A DNA stretch of 58,213 nt from Bacillota bacterium. GTDB taxonomy: Bacteria > Bacillota > Sulfobacillia > DUSP01 > JBFMCS01. Under the pieces are notes generated by a model, which saw only the letters and a list, made by a program, of their open reading frames with translations, had not been told where the DNA came from and ran no database searches. This document shows positions 35,340 through 48,906 of the stretch, piece after piece. Position numbers and translations under genes: made by a program. The stretch is from NCBI GenBank assembly GCA_040754315.1, contig JBFMCS010000052.1, positions 93,319 to 151,531 on the forward strand, in the 5' to 3' direction. The number at the start of each line of letters is the position of its first letter. The stretch's first letter is position 1.

Positions 35340-37433
35340 TTACCTGTACACATATCTCAGGCCTGTGGCCTTGGCCACTACGCTCTCGGCGACGTGACCG
35401 GGCACCACCTCATAGGTGAGGAAGTGCATGGTGTAGGTAGCCCTACCCTGGGTGAGCGAACGCAGATCAGTGGCATACCCAAACATGTCGGCCAAGGGGG
35501 CCTTGCCGTGAACTACTTGCGTCCCTTCGATGGACTCCATCCCCTCTACGTGCCCGCGGCGGGCTCCAAAGTCCGCCAGGACTTCGCCAAGATAGTCCTC
35601 GGGCACCCGGATCTCCACCTTCATAATAGGCTCCAGCAGGACAGGGCCGGCTTTTACAGCGCCATTGCGGAAGGCTAGGCTGCCTGCGATCTTGAAGGCC
35701 ACCTCGGAGGAATCCACTTCGTGGAAGGACCCGTCCAGAAGGCTTGCCTTCACATCCACCACTGGGAAGCCCGCCTTGATGCCACTGTCCATGGCCTCCT
35801 TGACGCCGGCCTCCACTGCGGGTATGAATTCCTTGGGCACAACCCCGCCCACCGTCTCGTCACAGAACTGGAATCCGGCACCACGCTCCACGGGCTCAAC
35901 CTGCACCCAGACATGCCCGTATTGCCCTCTGCCCCCGGTCTGGCGTACAAAACGGCCCTCTCCCCGGGCCACGCCTGTGATGGTTTCCTTGTAAGCCACC
36001 TGGGGCTTGCCAACACTCGCCCCCACCTTGAACTCCCTGAGGAGACGGTCCACTATTATCTCCAGGTGGAGCTCGCCCATGCCTGATATGATGGTCTGAC
36101 CGGTCTCTGGGTCCACGTGGGACTTAAACGTGGGGTCTTCCTCGGCCAACCGGCCGAGGGCATCACCCATCCTGTCCTGGTCCGCTTTGGTCTTGGGCTC
36201 AATCGCCACGGAGATCACTGGTACCGGGAAGTCCATTTGCTCCAGGACCACTGGATGGGCCTCATCACATAGCGTATCCCCAGTTGAGGTCTCTTTCAGC
36301 CCCACCAGCGCGCCTATGTCACCGGAGTACACTTCCCTGACGTCCTCGCGGTGGTTGGCGTGAAGCCTGAGGATCCTTCCTGCCCTCTCCTTCCGGTCCT
36401 TGGTAGCGTTGTACACGTAGGAACCCGCAGTGAGCGTGCCAGAATAGACGCGGAAGAACGTGAGCTTGCCAACGTAGGGATCCGACTGGATCTTAAAGGC
36501 TAGTGCGGAGAAGGGCTCGTCGTCACCCACGAGACGCACCTCGTCTCCCCCGTCCCTTGTGTTGATCCCGCGTATTGGGGGAACATCCAAGGGAGAAGGA
36601 AGGTAGTCCACCACAGCGTCTAGAAGAAGCTGGACACCCTTGTTACGGTAGGAGGAACCGCACAGCACGGGCACCACCTTGTTTAAGAGGGTCCCCTTCC
36701 GGATGGCCCTCCGCAGGTCTCCGGGGGAGATCTCCTCTCCCTCCAGGTACCTGGCCATGAGGCTCTCATCCAGGTCAGCGGCTATCTCCATTAGTTCCTC
36801 TCGCTTCTCCAGCACCTCGTCAATGGCTTCGGGAGGGATGTCCGATTCCTCGCTCCTGGTTCCCAGGTCATCGAGGGACACGATGGACTTCATGCCGATG
36901 AGGTCTACCACTCCGCGAAAGTCATCTTCGGCCCCAATGGGCAAGTGAACGGCAACGGGCTTCACCGCTAGTTTCTCGCGAATCATATCTATAACCCGGA
37001 AGAAGTTGGCGCCCACGGCATCCATCTTGTTCACGTAGGCTATCCTGGGCACATGATAGTGATCCGCCTGTCTCCACACCGTCTCGGACTGTGGTTCCAC
37101 GCCGCCCTTGGCACAGAAGACAGCGATCGCGCCATCCAGTACCCTAAGGCTTCTCTCCACCTCTACCGTGAAGTCCACGTGCCCGGGTGTGTCTATGAGA
37201 TTAATGCGGTGACCCTTCCAGAAACAGGTGGTGGCAGCACTGCTAATGGTGATTCCCCTCTCCTGCTCCTGTACCATCCAATCCATGGTTGCGGCTCCGT
37301 CGTGGACCTCGCCCATACGGTGAACCCGCCCGGTGTAGAACAGTATCCGTTCTGTGGTGGTGGTTTTCCCTGCGTCGATATGGGCCATGATCCCTATGTT
37401 CCGGGTGGTCTCCAGTGGATGCTCTCTCGGCAT
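35340..37433 (-). CDS. fusA: Elongation factor G
   Basis: A 697-residue EF-G translocase. G motifs: [15 protein letters not shown] near residue 17, DTPGHVDF near 84 and NKMD near 138; domains II-V follow, with [22 protein letters not shown] and a C-terminal [18 protein letters not shown]. Length is normal. ATG 37433 has AAAGGAGGG upstream. It lies between rpsG and tuf. Confidence 0.97.
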   Translation of the reverse strand: MPREHPLETTRNIGIMAHIDAGKTTTTERILFYTGRVHRMGEVHDGAATMDWMVQEQERGITISSAATTCFWKGHRINLIDTPGHVDFTVEVERSLRVLDGAIAVFCAKGGVEPQSETVWRQADHYHVPRIAYVNKMDAVGANFFRVIDMIREKLAVKPVAVHLPIGAEDDFRGVVDLIGMKSIVSLDDLGTRSEESDIPPEAIDEVLEKREELMEIAADLDESLMARYLEGEEISPGDLRRAIRKGTLLNKVVPVLCGSSYRNKGVQLLLDAVVDYLPSPLDVPPIRGINTRDGGDEVRLVGDDEPFSALAFKIQSDPYVGKLTFFRVYSGTLTAGSYVYNATKDRKERAGRILRLHANHREDVREVYSGDIGALVGLKETSTGDTLCDEAHPVVLEQMDFPVPVISVAIEPKTKADQDRMGDALGRLAEEDPTFKSHVDPETGQTIISGMGELHLEIIVDRLLREFKVGASVGKPQVAYKETITGVARGEGRFVRQTGGRGQYGHVWVQVEPVERGAGFQFCDETVGGVVPKEFIPAVEAGVKEAMDSGIKAGFPVVDVKASLLDGSFHEVDSSEVAFKIAGSLAFRNGAVKAGPVLLEPIMKVEIRVPEDYLGEVLADFGARRGHVEGMESIEGTQVVHGKAPLADMFGYATDLRSLTQGRATYTMHFLTYEVVPGHVAESVVAKATGLRYVYR

Positions 37434-37471
37434 GCTAATCCCTCCTTTCCTCGGGAATGGTCGCCCTGGGC

Positions 37472-37942
37472 TTACCAGCGGTAGTGGGCAAAGGCCCTGT
37501 TGGCCTCGGCCATCCTGTGTGTTTCCTCGCGCTTCTTCACTGTGTTGCCCGCGCCTGCTGCAGCCTCCATGACCTCAGCGGCTAGCCTATCCTTCATTGT
37601 GCGCTCGGGTCTCTGGCGTGCGTAGCTCGAGAGCCATCTCAAGGCCAGGGAAGTCCTGCGCTCTGACCTGACTTCCACGGGCACCTGGTAGGTTGCACCT
37701 CCGACCCTGCGAGGCCGCACCTCCAGGAGAGGCATGACGTTCTTCAGGGCCTTCTCGAACACCTCCAGGGGATCCTTGCCGGTCTTGCGCCGGATTTCCT
37801 CCATGGCGCCATAAAACGTAGCCTGGGCCAGGCTCTTTTTGCCGTCCATCATGATCTTGTTGATGAAGCGGGACACCATTTCGCTGCCGTAGATTGGGTC
37901 CGGCAGCAGCTTCCGCCTCGTCCGCCTACCTCTCCTAGGCAT
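37472..37942 (-). CDS. rpsG: 30S ribosomal protein S7
   Basis: A 156-residue S7: [32 protein letters not shown] and [28 protein letters not shown]. It nucleates the 30S head and in some bacteria represses the str operon. ATG 37942 has AAAGGGGTGGCTGA upstream. Confidence 0.97.
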   Translation of the reverse strand: MPRRGRRTRRKLLPDPIYGSEMVSRFINKIMMDGKKSLAQATFYGAMEEIRRKTGKDPLEVFEKALKNVMPLLEVRPRRVGGATYQVPVEVRSERRTSLALRWLSSYARQRPERTMKDRLAAEVMEAAAGAGNTVKKREETHRMAEANRAFAHYRW

Positions 37943-37959
37943 TCAGCCACCCCTTTCCC

Positions 37960-38337
37960 TTAGACGTTCTTGGGTCGTTTTGCCCCGTACTTCGAGCGAC
38001 CCTGGTTGCGCTTCTGAACTCCTGCAGTGTCCAGGGTTCCACGGATAATATGATAGCGCACGCCTGGCAAGTCCTTGACACGGCCTCCCCTGACCAGTAC
38101 CACCGAGTGCTCCTGCAGGTTATGGCCAACACCGGGGATGTACGCAGTCACTTCCACGCCGTTCACCAAGCGCACTCTGGCAACCTTCCTCAGAGCGGAG
38201 TTGGGTTTCTTGGGCGTAATTGTCCATACCCTGGTACAAACCCCGCGCTTCTGAGGATTCTCCTTGAGCGCCCTGGCCGCGGACTTCTTCTCCGCCTCTT
38301 CCCGTCCTCTTCTCACTAGCTGGCTGATGGTGGGCAT
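37960..38337 (-). CDS. rpsL: 30S ribosomal protein S12
   Basis: A 125-residue S12: [18 protein letters not shown], the decoding-centre loops [15 protein letters not shown] and [28 protein letters not shown]. The lysines where streptomycin-resistance substitutions arise are the wild-type residues. ATG 38337 has GGGAGGTGAATGG upstream. Confidence 0.97.
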   Translation of the reverse strand: MPTISQLVRRGREEAEKKSAARALKENPQKRGVCTRVWTITPKKPNSALRKVARVRLVNGVEVTAYIPGVGHNLQEHSVVLVRGGRVKDLPGVRYHIIRGTLDTAGVQKRNQGRSKYGAKRPKNV

Positions 38338-38361
38338 CCATTCACCTCCCCGCCTTGAGTA

Positions 38362-38613
38362 TCACTCTTCTAGGACCGCGCAGGCGGCGGCACCAACCTC
38401 TATGCCGCAGGCGCGACCAAGATCTGTCATGAAGTCCACGTAGGTAACGGGAACGTTCATGGCCTCGCACTGTGTGACCAGGTCGGCCACCACCCGTTCC
38501 TCTGCATCCCTGGCTATGTAGACCAGCTTGGCTAGGCCGCGGCTGATAGCCTTGGCCGTCTGCTTGGTCCCGATGGTCTTCCTCCGGGCCTGCTTCAGTC
38601 GTTCATAGGGCAT
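38362..38613 (-). CDS. L7Ae-family RNA-binding protein (YbxF-like)
   Basis: An 83-residue L7Ae/L30e-like protein: RRKTIGTKQTAKAISRGLAKLVYIARDAEERV and CEAMNVPVTYVDFMTDLGRACGIEVGAAACAVL. Bacillus YbxF, in the same place between rpoC and rpsL, binds kink-turn RNA, but its physiological role is unclear. ATG 38613 has GAGGAACACTC upstream. It is the first gene after a predicted internal promoter and long hairpin, so it leads the str transcript. Confidence 0.9.
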   Translation of the reverse strand: MPYERLKQARRKTIGTKQTAKAISRGLAKLVYIARDAEERVVADLVTQCEAMNVPVTYVDFMTDLGRACGIEVGAAACAVLEE

Positions 38614-38655
38614 TGAGTGTTCCTCCCCGTAGGACTCCCAAAAGGACTCTCACAT

Positions 38656-38693
38656 CCGGGCAGTCCTCAAGCGACAGCTTGAGGACTGCCCGG
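38656..38693 (-). repeat. Perfect 17-bp hairpin between rpoC and the str genes
   Basis: CCGGGCAGTCCTCAAGC and its exact complement flank a four-base loop (GACA on the + strand). On the minus strand the hairpin begins about six bases after the start site predicted from the promoter at 38706-38734. It would therefore form the 5' end of the str mRNA. It may also partly terminate rpoC readthrough, since a weak run (GTCCTTTT) follows the stem after about 11 bases. Confidence 0.7.
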
Positions 38694-38714
38694 AGACACT
38701 TCTATATTCTAGCA

Positions 38715-42341
<3,627 letters not shown>

Positions 42342-42370
42342 GGGTATGCCCCCTTCCAGGCAATGGGTCT

Positions 42371-45300
42371 TCAGTCAAGTTCCCTGTCCTGGGTATCCTC
42401 CAGGACCTCGTCTTGCATGGTCAGACCTGCTGTCTTTGTGGTTGGAGCCACCGCATCTTCCTGGTGGAGGCCAGCGCCTCCCAGGGCGGCATCTTGACTG
42501 TCGTCTGAGTCGTCGGGCTGGTCATCGTCGTACACCAGGTCATCGTCAATCTCGTCGTCAGTGACTGCGTCCTCATCATCACCGGGCTCCATGGTCTTGG
42601 GTCTTGGTTCCCTGTGGCCACCGATGTCCAGATCCAGGTTTCGAGCCGTTTCACTGATGTCATCCTCGGATTCCCTGATCTCAATCTCACGGGCGTCCTC
42701 CGCCAGGACCCTCACGTCCAGGGCAAGGCTCTGCAGTTCCTTTATGAGCACCTTGAAGGACTCTGGCACCCCCGGTTCGGGCACATTCTCGCCCTTGACT
42801 ATTGCCTCATATGTCTTCACTCGTCCCACTACATCGTCGGACTTGACTGTGAGGAGTTCCTGCAGGGTGTATCCAGCCCCGTAAGCCTCCAGGGCCCAGA
42901 CCTCCATCTCGCCAAAGCGCTGGCCTCCAAACTGCGCCTTGCCCCCTAGAGGTTGCTGGGTCACAAGGGAGTAGGGGCCGGTGGAACGGGCATGGATCTT
43001 ATCATCAACCAGGTGGGCCAGTTTCATCATGTAGATGTAGCCCACGGTGACCTGGTTGTCAAAGGCCTCCCCAGTCCTGCCGTCGAACAGCATTACCTTG
43101 CCGTTGGCGGGGAGATTTGACTTCACTAGGTACTCCAAGATCTCCGTCTCGGAGGCTCCGTCAAAGACGGGGGAGGCTGCCTGTATCCCAAGGCTCCTTG
43201 CAGCCCATCCCAAGTGGCACTCGAGCACCTGGCCAAGATTCATCCGGGAAGGAACGCCCAAAGGGTTCAGCACAATCTCAACGGCGGTGCCGTCCGGCAG
43301 GAAGGGCATGTCCTCCGCGGGAAGGATCCGTGCGATTACCCCCTTGTTTCCATGGCGGCCCGCCATCTTGTCGCCTTCAGACACCTTCCGCTTCTGGGCA
43401 ATGTACACACGCACCAGTTGGTTCACCCCGGGGGACAACTCATCGCCGGATTCCCGGGAGAACTCCTTCACATCCACCACTATGCCAGACTCGCCGTGAG
43501 GCACCCTCAGGGATGTGTCCCTGACCTCCCGGGCTTTCTCACCGAAAATGGCTCTGAGGAGCCGCTCCTCGGCGGTGAGTTCAGTCTCTCCCTTCGGAGT
43601 AACCTTTCCTACCAGAACGTCTCCAGGACGAACCTCAGCGCCGATCCTGATTATGCCGCGCTCATCCAGATCCTTGAGAACGTCTTCGCCAACATTGGGG
43701 ATGTCCCGGGTGATGTCCTCTGGGCCCAGCTTGGTGTCCCTGGCGTCGCACTCGTACTCCTCTATGTGAATGGATGTAAAGATATCCTCCTGTACCAGTT
43801 TCTCGCTGATAAGGATAGCATCCTCGTAGTTGAAGCCCTCCCACGGCATGAAGGCCACCAGCACGTTCTTTCCCAAGGCAAGTTCCCCTTGGTCGGTGCA
43901 GGGCCCGTCCGCAATTAGGCCACCGGTTTCCAGGTGATCCCCTGCATGAACCACTGGCTTTTGATTCATGCAGGTGCCTTGGTTGGAGCGGGAGAACTTG
44001 CACAACTTGTAGGTGTCCACGTCCCCCCTGTCAGTCCGGACCGTGACACTGCCAGCAGTCACGCGTTCCACTACACCCGGTCGCTTCGCGTTGACGGTAA
44101 CGCCGCTGTCAAGCGCAGTCCTGTACTCCATGCCTGTTCCCACCAGAGGAGCCTCGGATACGACTAGGGGTACCGCTTGGCGCTGCATGTTGGAGCCCAT
44201 CAATGCCCTATTAGCATCGTCGTTCTCCAGGAATGGGATGAGTGCCGTTGCCACGGACACCACCTGCTTGGGGGAGACGTCCATGTAGTCTACCTGGTCT
44301 GCGCTCACCTGGGATACCTCGTGGCGCGACCGGACTGTCACGCGGGGGTTAACGAAGTAGTTGTTCTCGTCCAGCTCAGAGTTGGCCTGGGCAATGATGT
44401 ACTCGTCTTCCTCATCCGCGGTAAGATAGACGATCTCCCTGGTGACATGTCCCTTCTCCTTATCCACCCGCCTGTAAGGTGTTTCTATGAAACCGTATTC
44501 GTTCACCCTGGCGTAGGTGCTCAGGGAGCTTATGAGTCCAATATTGGGACCTTCAGGGGTCTCAATGGGGCACATGCGCCCGTAGTGGCTGTCATGAACG
44601 TCTCGCACTTCGAAGCCAGCGCGTTCCCGGCTGAGACCCCCGGGGCCCAGGGCGGAAATGCGGCGCTTGTGGGTAAGCTCCGCCAGAGGGTTCGTCTGGT
44701 CCATGAACTGGCTGAGCTGGCTGGAGCCAAAGAACTCCTTGACTGCGGCTACCACCGGCCTGATGTTGATGAGAGCCTGAGGTGTAATGATGTCCACGTC
44801 CTGGATGGTCATGCGTTCCCTTACGACCCGTTCCATCCGGGCAAGCCCGATCCTGAACTGGTTCTGGAGGAGCTCACCCACGGACCGCAGTCTCCGGTTC
44901 CCCAAGTGGTCAATGTCGTCAATGCTTCCCACACCATAAAAGAGGTTAACGATGTGGTTGACCACAGCCACGATGTCCTCCCGGGTCACGGTCTTATGGT
45001 AGACATCGGGCCGGCCGTTGGACACAACCTTGACCCGGTGCCCCTCCGATGTCTCCACCCAGGCCTCATTCACACCGGCAGCCTCAATGGCCTGGGCCTT
45101 CTCCCGGGTGATGTGCTCGCCTGCCTGTGCCAGGACGGTACCGTCGGGACCTGTAATGGTCTCAGTGGCGGTGGTGTAGGTAAGCCTCCGCCTTAATCCC
45201 ATCTTCTTGTTGATCTTGTATCTTCCCACCGGAGCCAGGTCATAGCGTTTCGGCTCGAAGAACAGGCCCTCCACAAGGGTGCGGGCACTGTCCACTGTGG

Positions 45301-46030
45301 GGGGCTCCCCCGGCCGGAGTCTTTTGTAGATTTCGACCAGGGCGTCCTCTTCGCTGTTGGTGCCATCCTTGTCAAGGGTTGTGAGAATGTAGGAGGTTTC
45401 TCCAACCAGGTTGACTATCTCTGCATCGGTGCCACACCCCAGGGCCTTCAGGAGAACCGTGACAGGAAGGCGCCGGGTCCTGTCAATCCTTACTTGCAGG
45501 ATGTCGTTGGCGTCGGACTCGAACTCTAACCACGCTCCCCTGTTGGGAATGAGGGTAGCGAAGAAGAGCCTCTTCCCGCTGGCGTCTATCTGCTCTGAGA
45601 AGTAGACACCGGGTGAGCGTACCAGCTGGCTCACGATCACCCTTTCGGCTCCATTTATGATGAAGGTCCCCTTCCCGGTCATAAGGGGGAAATCACCCAT
45701 GAACACTTCTTGCTCTTTTACTTCCCCAGTCTCCCGGTTTATCAGTCTTACCCGGACTCTTAGCGGAGCAGCGTATGTTACGTCCCTCTCCTTGCACTCG
45801 TCCTCCGAGTACTTGGGATCGCCCAGGCTGTAGTCCACAAACTCCAGGACCAGGTTACCCGTGAAGTCCTGTATGGGTGAGATGTCGCGGAACATCTCCT
45901 TCAGCCCCTCATTCAGAAACCAGCGGTAGGACTCCTGCTGGATTTCGATGAGGTTGGGGATGTCGAGCACTTCTTCGATCTTGGAGAAGTTGAGTCGTTC
46001 CCTTCCGCCAACCTTCAAGACCTGCGCCAT
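42371..46030 (-). CDS. rpoB: RNA polymerase beta subunit
   Basis: A 1219-residue beta subunit. The rifampicin-binding region reads [31 protein letters not shown], with the Asp, His and Ser of sensitive enzymes present. The C-terminal clamp-contact region [22 protein letters not shown] is intact. After the conserved end ([16 protein letters not shown]) there is an extra tail of roughly 95 residues, very rich in Asp and Glu. ATG 46028-46030 follows GGGGAGGAACTC; the longer in-frame extension lies in the leader. A promoter and a probable attenuator lie upstream. Confidence 0.97.
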   Translation of the reverse strand: MAQVLKVGGRERLNFSKIEEVLDIPNLIEIQQESYRWFLNEGLKEMFRDISPIQDFTGNLVLEFVDYSLGDPKYSEDECKERDVTYAAPLRVRVRLINRETGEVKEQEVFMGDFPLMTGKGTFIINGAERVIVSQLVRSPGVYFSEQIDASGKRLFFATLIPNRGAWLEFESDANDILQVRIDRTRRLPVTVLLKALGCGTDAEIVNLVGETSYILTTLDKDGTNSEEDALVEIYKRLRPGEPPTVDSARTLVEGLFFEPKRYDLAPVGRYKINKKMGLRRRLTYTTATETITGPDGTVLAQAGEHITREKAQAIEAAGVNEAWVETSEGHRVKVVSNGRPDVYHKTVTREDIVAVVNHIVNLFYGVGSIDDIDHLGNRRLRSVGELLQNQFRIGLARMERVVRERMTIQDVDIITPQALINIRPVVAAVKEFFGSSQLSQFMDQTNPLAELTHKRRISALGPGGLSRERAGFEVRDVHDSHYGRMCPIETPEGPNIGLISSLSTYARVNEYGFIETPYRRVDKEKGHVTREIVYLTADEEDEYIIAQANSELDENNYFVNPRVTVRSRHEVSQVSADQVDYMDVSPKQVVSVATALIPFLENDDANRALMGSNMQRQAVPLVVSEAPLVGTGMEYRTALDSGVTVNAKRPGVVERVTAGSVTVRTDRGDVDTYKLCKFSRSNQGTCMNQKPVVHAGDHLETGGLIADGPCTDQGELALGKNVLVAFMPWEGFNYEDAILISEKLVQEDIFTSIHIEEYECDARDTKLGPEDITRDIPNVGEDVLKDLDERGIIRIGAEVRPGDVLVGKVTPKGETELTAEERLLRAIFGEKAREVRDTSLRVPHGESGIVVDVKEFSRESGDELSPGVNQLVRVYIAQKRKVSEGDKMAGRHGNKGVIARILPAEDMPFLPDGTAVEIVLNPLGVPSRMNLGQVLECHLGWAARSLGIQAASPVFDGASETEILEYLVKSNLPANGKVMLFDGRTGEAFDNQVTVGYIYMMKLAHLVDDKIHARSTGPYSLVTQQPLGGKAQFGGQRFGEMEVWALEAYGAGYTLQELLTVKSDDVVGRVKTYEAIVKGENVPEPGVPESFKVLIKELQSLALDVRVLAEDAREIEIRESEDDISETARNLDLDIGGHREPRPKTMEPGDDEDAVTDDEIDDDLVYDDDQPDDSDDSQDAALGGAGLHQEDAVAPTTKTAGLTMQDEVLEDTQDRELD

Positions 46031-46060
46031 GAATGAGTTCCTCCCCTCAATTCTTTGGCG

Positions 46061-46120
46061 AAAAAAACCAAATCCCAAAAGCGGAAGCTTATTGGACTGT
46101 ACCTATAAGCCCACTTTTGG
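46061..46120 (-). terminator. Probable attenuator in the rpoB leader
   Basis: On the minus strand CCAAAAG (46114-46120) pairs with CTTTTGG (46075-46081), and GCTTAT pairs with ATAAGC inside it, with a small internal bulge. Seven T's follow at 46067-46061. An alternative register pairs GGAACCAAA with the TTTGGTT that runs into the T tract. The hairpin ends about 30 bases upstream of the rpoB start codon, so read-through decides expression. No protein or ligand site is recognised. Confidence 0.55.
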
Positions 46121-46150
46121 TTCCGGAAAGAATCAACCTTTCTAGGTAAA

Positions 46151-46171
46151 TTATTCCCGCAACTTCACCAT
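46151..46171 (-). other. Possible six-codon leader ORF before rpoB
   Basis: On the minus strand GAGG is followed five bases later by ATG GTG AAG TTG CGG GAA TAA, encoding MVKLRE. It lies in the rpoB leader between the promoter and the attenuator hairpin, and ends about 30 bases before that hairpin, a layout compatible with translational control. Such short ORFs arise by chance, so this is only a candidate. Confidence 0.2.
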
Positions 46172-46216
46172 TTCATCCTCGCGGGGTAAGTGAAACCACG
46201 ATTATGGCAATTTGAT

Positions 46217-46245
46217 ATGCTAACACAACGGGTGGGTGGTGTCAA
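46217..46245 (-). promoter_or_regulatory. rpoBC promoter
   Basis: On the minus strand a perfect TTGACA (46240-46245) and TAGCAT (46217-46222) are 17 bases apart. The start site would be near 46210, giving a leader of about 180 bases before rpoB. The -35 box lies in CAGTTTCCTTGACACC, almost the same context as the rpmG promoter (CAGTTTCGTTGACACC). The rest of 46246-46357 holds no gene and no other recognised signal. Confidence 0.8.
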
Positions 46246-46357
46246 GGAAACTGAAGTGCTGGATTGTTACCGGCCTGTGACACATCCGGGAAGGTGGACA
46301 AGATCTTAACCCCTGACGGTCCAGCCCCTTCCCTCTGGAAGAATGGGTCTTGGACTC

Positions 46358-46966
46358 TCACAGGGTCTTAAGCATTACGTGCCATGACCCCTGGGTATCC
46401 CGCAGGGCCCCAATCCTCCTGAAGCCTGCCCTGCGGTAGAGGGCCAGGGCTGCCTCGTTGCCTGGGCGCACCTCCAATTTCACCTCTGTGGCGCCAGTAG
46501 ACCGGAGGTACTCACAGCCCTTTTCCAGCAGCATCCGGCCTACCCCTCTGCCGCGAGCCCCTGCCCTAACGGCAATGGATAACACCTGAGCGCATCCCGG
46601 CCTGTAGTTGTAGCGTGAGGTGGCAAAACACAACTTGTCTATGATCACCCGGAGGATACTCTCCCGCCTGCCGTAGTCGCCCCTGAAGTAACGCAGCGCC
46701 CACCGGACAAGATGGCCTTTTGACAAAGCGGCGGTCCAGATCCTCCTCACGCTGCCCGGTACCACACAGTAGCCCAGGATTTCCTGGCCCTCCCTGGCAA
46801 CGAGGAAGCAATCCGGCTCCACCTCCAGGAGGAAGGTGAAGATGTCCAGCAGCGCCATGGTGGGTGCCGTGACACTCCAGTACCTGTTGACGCTCTGGGC
46901 GAAAGCCTCGGAAAAGACTTGAGTGATGGCGGGCATGTCTTTGATCTGGGCCCGATCTGCGAACAT
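46358..46966 (-). CDS. GNAT-family N-acetyltransferase
   Basis: A 202-residue acetyltransferase. The acetyl-CoA motif is ARGRGVGRMLLEKG (R-x-x-G-x-G/A) near residue 135, followed by TEVKLEVRPGNEAALALYRRAGFRRIG, the RimI-like C-terminal pattern. The N-terminal half (about 120 residues) is longer than in RimI and includes a hydrophobic LLDIFTFLLEVEPDCFLVARE. The acceptor is unknown. ATG 46966 has AAGGGGTGAGGGG upstream. It lies 21 bases after the deacetylase gene and both share a promoter; they separate rplL from rpoB. Confidence 0.85.
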   Translation of the reverse strand: MFADRAQIKDMPAITQVFSEAFAQSVNRYWSVTAPTMALLDIFTFLLEVEPDCFLVAREGQEILGYCVVPGSVRRIWTAALSKGHLVRWALRYFRGDYGRRESILRVIIDKLCFATSRYNYRPGCAQVLSIAVRAGARGRGVGRMLLEKGCEYLRSTGATEVKLEVRPGNEAALALYRRAGFRRIGALRDTQGSWHVMLKTL

Positions 46967-46987
46967 CCCCTCACCCCTTGCTGGTCT

Positions 46988-48325
46988 CTAGGGCCCAGTG
47001 ACGGGCAGCTGGGCCCCATACTCTTCACCTATCAACCCGTGGGCGATCATCATCTCCGTCACTGTAACAAAGGTGAAACCCTGTTCCCGGAGGCCCTCTA
47101 TGACCCTGGGCAGGGCCGCCACGGTGTTCGTCCGGTTCCCCCCTGCGTAGGTTATGAGGTCTCCGCTATCGTGAAACAGTATTATGTCACCACTCCGTGT
47201 CCGGTTGACCAAGTCCCGGGCCATCTCCCTTGGCCTTATCTCAATCCAGTCCCGGGAGCTTACAGACCACAACACAACGGTGTAGCGGAGGTCCCTGGCA
47301 GCCTCAAGCGACTGGGCGCCATAGAGGCCTTGAGGGGGACGGAAGAGGGTAATCCTCTCACCTGTGGCGGCTTCTATGGCGTTGTGAGCCGCGACCATCT
47401 CCGTCATGCTCCGGTTGTAGGAGGTTGTGAGGAGCCTGGCGTGGCGATGAGTGTGGTTGCCAATCTCGTGGCCCTCCTCAGCCACCCTCCTTGCCAGGTC
47501 CGGGTAGAGCTCAGCGTTCCTGCCCAGCATGAAGAAGGTAGCCTTCACATCGAATTCCTCCAGTATATCCAGGATCTCCGGCGTGTATTTGGGATTGGGA
47601 CCATCATCGAAGGTGATGGCCACCAAGGGCAGTGTGGATGGCCCCCTCCGGAAGATCTCCACGTGCTGCCCGAATCCCCGGTACACGTAGCGATTCAAGT
47701 AGAACCCGGAAAGAAGGCATATTATGAGGGTTGCCAGGCCGCCCCTGCGCATCAGCACCCTCAGGCGGTGAGCCTTGACGTGAGCCTTCTCCGATGGCGA
47801 CCAGGGCTTCTCTCCCGGAGTCTCACAGTTGTGTTCCACGTATCGCAGGTACTGGTAGATAAAGACCCCTGCAATGAGGCTGCCGAAAACGAAGTACACG
47901 TCAGCCTCGTAGAACCTGAACAGGACAATGGGGGTAAACCCACTGGCCCAGATGGCTGCCTTGGTCCAGGGCTGGCGCCTCCAGCGAACCACCAGCCAAA
48001 TGATCAGCATGAGCAGGGCAACGAGGGGAGCGATGAGCCCGGCGGTGACCCCGGCTGTCACCGTGCCCTTGGGATACCTGTAGTCATAGTGGGGATCTGG
48101 GGACCAGACACGACCCATGGAAACGGCTAGCGCAGCCAGGGACATGGCTCCCACGGAGCCGTTGAACCCATAGCTCAACCCTATGGCGGCTATCCCCTTG
48201 AGACACTCCGAGAGCGCACCTCCAAGGCCAGGCCACCTGCCGTCGAGGGTGCGTTCCATGCGGGCTTCCACGGGGAGGAGCCCCAAGAGAAAACACAGGA
48301 GCGCTATGCCTATGAGTAGTTCCAT
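46988..48325 (-). CDS. PlsY-like membrane domain fused to polysaccharide deacetylase
   Basis: A 445-residue protein. Residues about 1-190 hold several membrane helices that follow the order of the acyltransferase PlsY (LLGLLPVEARME, ECLKGIAAIG, MGRVWSP, YPKGTVTAGVTAGLIAP, SLIAGVFIYQYLRYVEH). The PlsY GH motif is GR and the Ser motif is missing, so acyltransfer activity is doubtful. Residues about 235-430 form an intact NodB deacetylase: TFDDGP, HEIGNHTHRH, FRPPQG, SSRDW and LFHDSGD. It probably removes acetyl groups from a cell-wall or surface glycan outside the membrane. ATG 48323-48325 follows GAGGGGTGG; the longer frame to 48376 would start inside the promoter. Confidence 0.83.
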   Translation of the reverse strand: MELLIGIALLCFLLGLLPVEARMERTLDGRWPGLGGALSECLKGIAAIGLSYGFNGSVGAMSLAALAVSMGRVWSPDPHYDYRYPKGTVTAGVTAGLIAPLVALLMLIIWLVVRWRRQPWTKAAIWASGFTPIVLFRFYEADVYFVFGSLIAGVFIYQYLRYVEHNCETPGEKPWSPSEKAHVKAHRLRVLMRRGGLATLIICLLSGFYLNRYVYRGFGQHVEIFRRGPSTLPLVAITFDDGPNPKYTPEILDILEEFDVKATFFMLGRNAELYPDLARRVAEEGHEIGNHTHRHARLLTTSYNRSMTEMVAAHNAIEAATGERITLFRPPQGLYGAQSLEAARDLRYTVVLWSVSSRDWIEIRPREMARDLVNRTRSGDIILFHDSGDLITYAGGNRTNTVAALPRVIEGLREQGFTFVTVTEMMIAHGLIGEEYGAQLPVTGP

Positions 48326-48347
48326 GACGGTCCACCCCTCGTTGAAA

Positions 48348-48376
48348 AGTATATATTCCGACCCTACGGGTGGCAA
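48348..48376 (-). promoter_or_regulatory. Promoter of the deacetylase-GNAT pair
   Basis: On the minus strand TTGCCA (48371-48376) and TATACT (48348-48353) are 17 bases apart, each one mismatch from consensus. The start site would be near 48341, just 16 bases before the ATG at 48325. This makes the inserted pair independent of rplJL, and supports the shorter start. Confidence 0.65.
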
Positions 48377-48476
48377 TGGATTCGAACTGGGGAATGCTGG
48401 GGGGGCCCTGCCTGGTGCCTTGCAAGAGAAAGGGTGTCCCTTCTTCCCTGAAACGGGTATGGCGGAGGAATGAGGC

Positions 48477-48502
48477 GGGGAGAGAGTCCGCGCTCCCTCC
48501 CC
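48477..48502 (-). terminator. Hairpin after rplL
   Basis: On the minus strand GGGGAGGGAG and CTCTCTCCCC pair (one mismatch) around a six-base loop, eight bases after the rplL stop. No T run follows, so termination may be partial or factor-dependent. Confidence 0.45.
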
Positions 48503-48509
48503 AGCGCGA

Positions 48510-48890
48510 CTACTTGATCTCTATGGTTGCTCCCACTTCCGTCAGCTTGGCCTTCATGGACTCCGCCTCTTCCTTGTTCACCTTCTCCTTGACAACGCTG
48601 GGGGCACCATCAACCAGTTCCTTGGCTTCCTTGAGTCCAAGCCCGACGAGCTCCCGGACAACCTTGATTACCTGGATCTTCTTGTCTCCAACGGCAGCCA
48701 GGACCACATTGAACTCGGTCTGCTCTTCCTCGGCCTCGGCAGCTGCGCCGACCTGACCAGCCATGGGGCCCATGGCCACCGGGGCGGCCGCGGACACTCC
48801 AAACTCGGTCTCAAAGGCCTTGACAAGATCTGCCAGCTCCAGAACTGTCATACCCTTGATGATTTCCAGGGCTTCCTGTACTTTGGACAT
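48510..48890 (-). CDS. rplL: 50S ribosomal protein L7/L12
   Basis: A 126-residue stalk protein: N-terminal dimerisation segment [25 protein letters not shown], an Ala/Gly hinge ([24 protein letters not shown]), and C-terminal domain [29 protein letters not shown] that recruits translation GTPases. ATG 48890 has GGAGGTGTG upstream. It follows rplJ by 16 bases. Confidence 0.97.
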   Translation of the reverse strand: MSKVQEALEIIKGMTVLELADLVKAFETEFGVSAAAPVAMGPMAGQVGAAAEAEEEQTEFNVVLAAVGDKKIQVIKVVRELVGLGLKEAKELVDGAPSVVKEKVNKEEAESMKAKLTEVGATIEIK

Positions 48891-48906
48891 TTAACACACC
48901 TCCAGG

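Noticed and set aside
44177-45196. 339-codon plus-strand frame antisense to rpoB
   Set aside because: A shadow of a GC-rich conserved gene; no Shine-Dalgarno and no recognisable domain.
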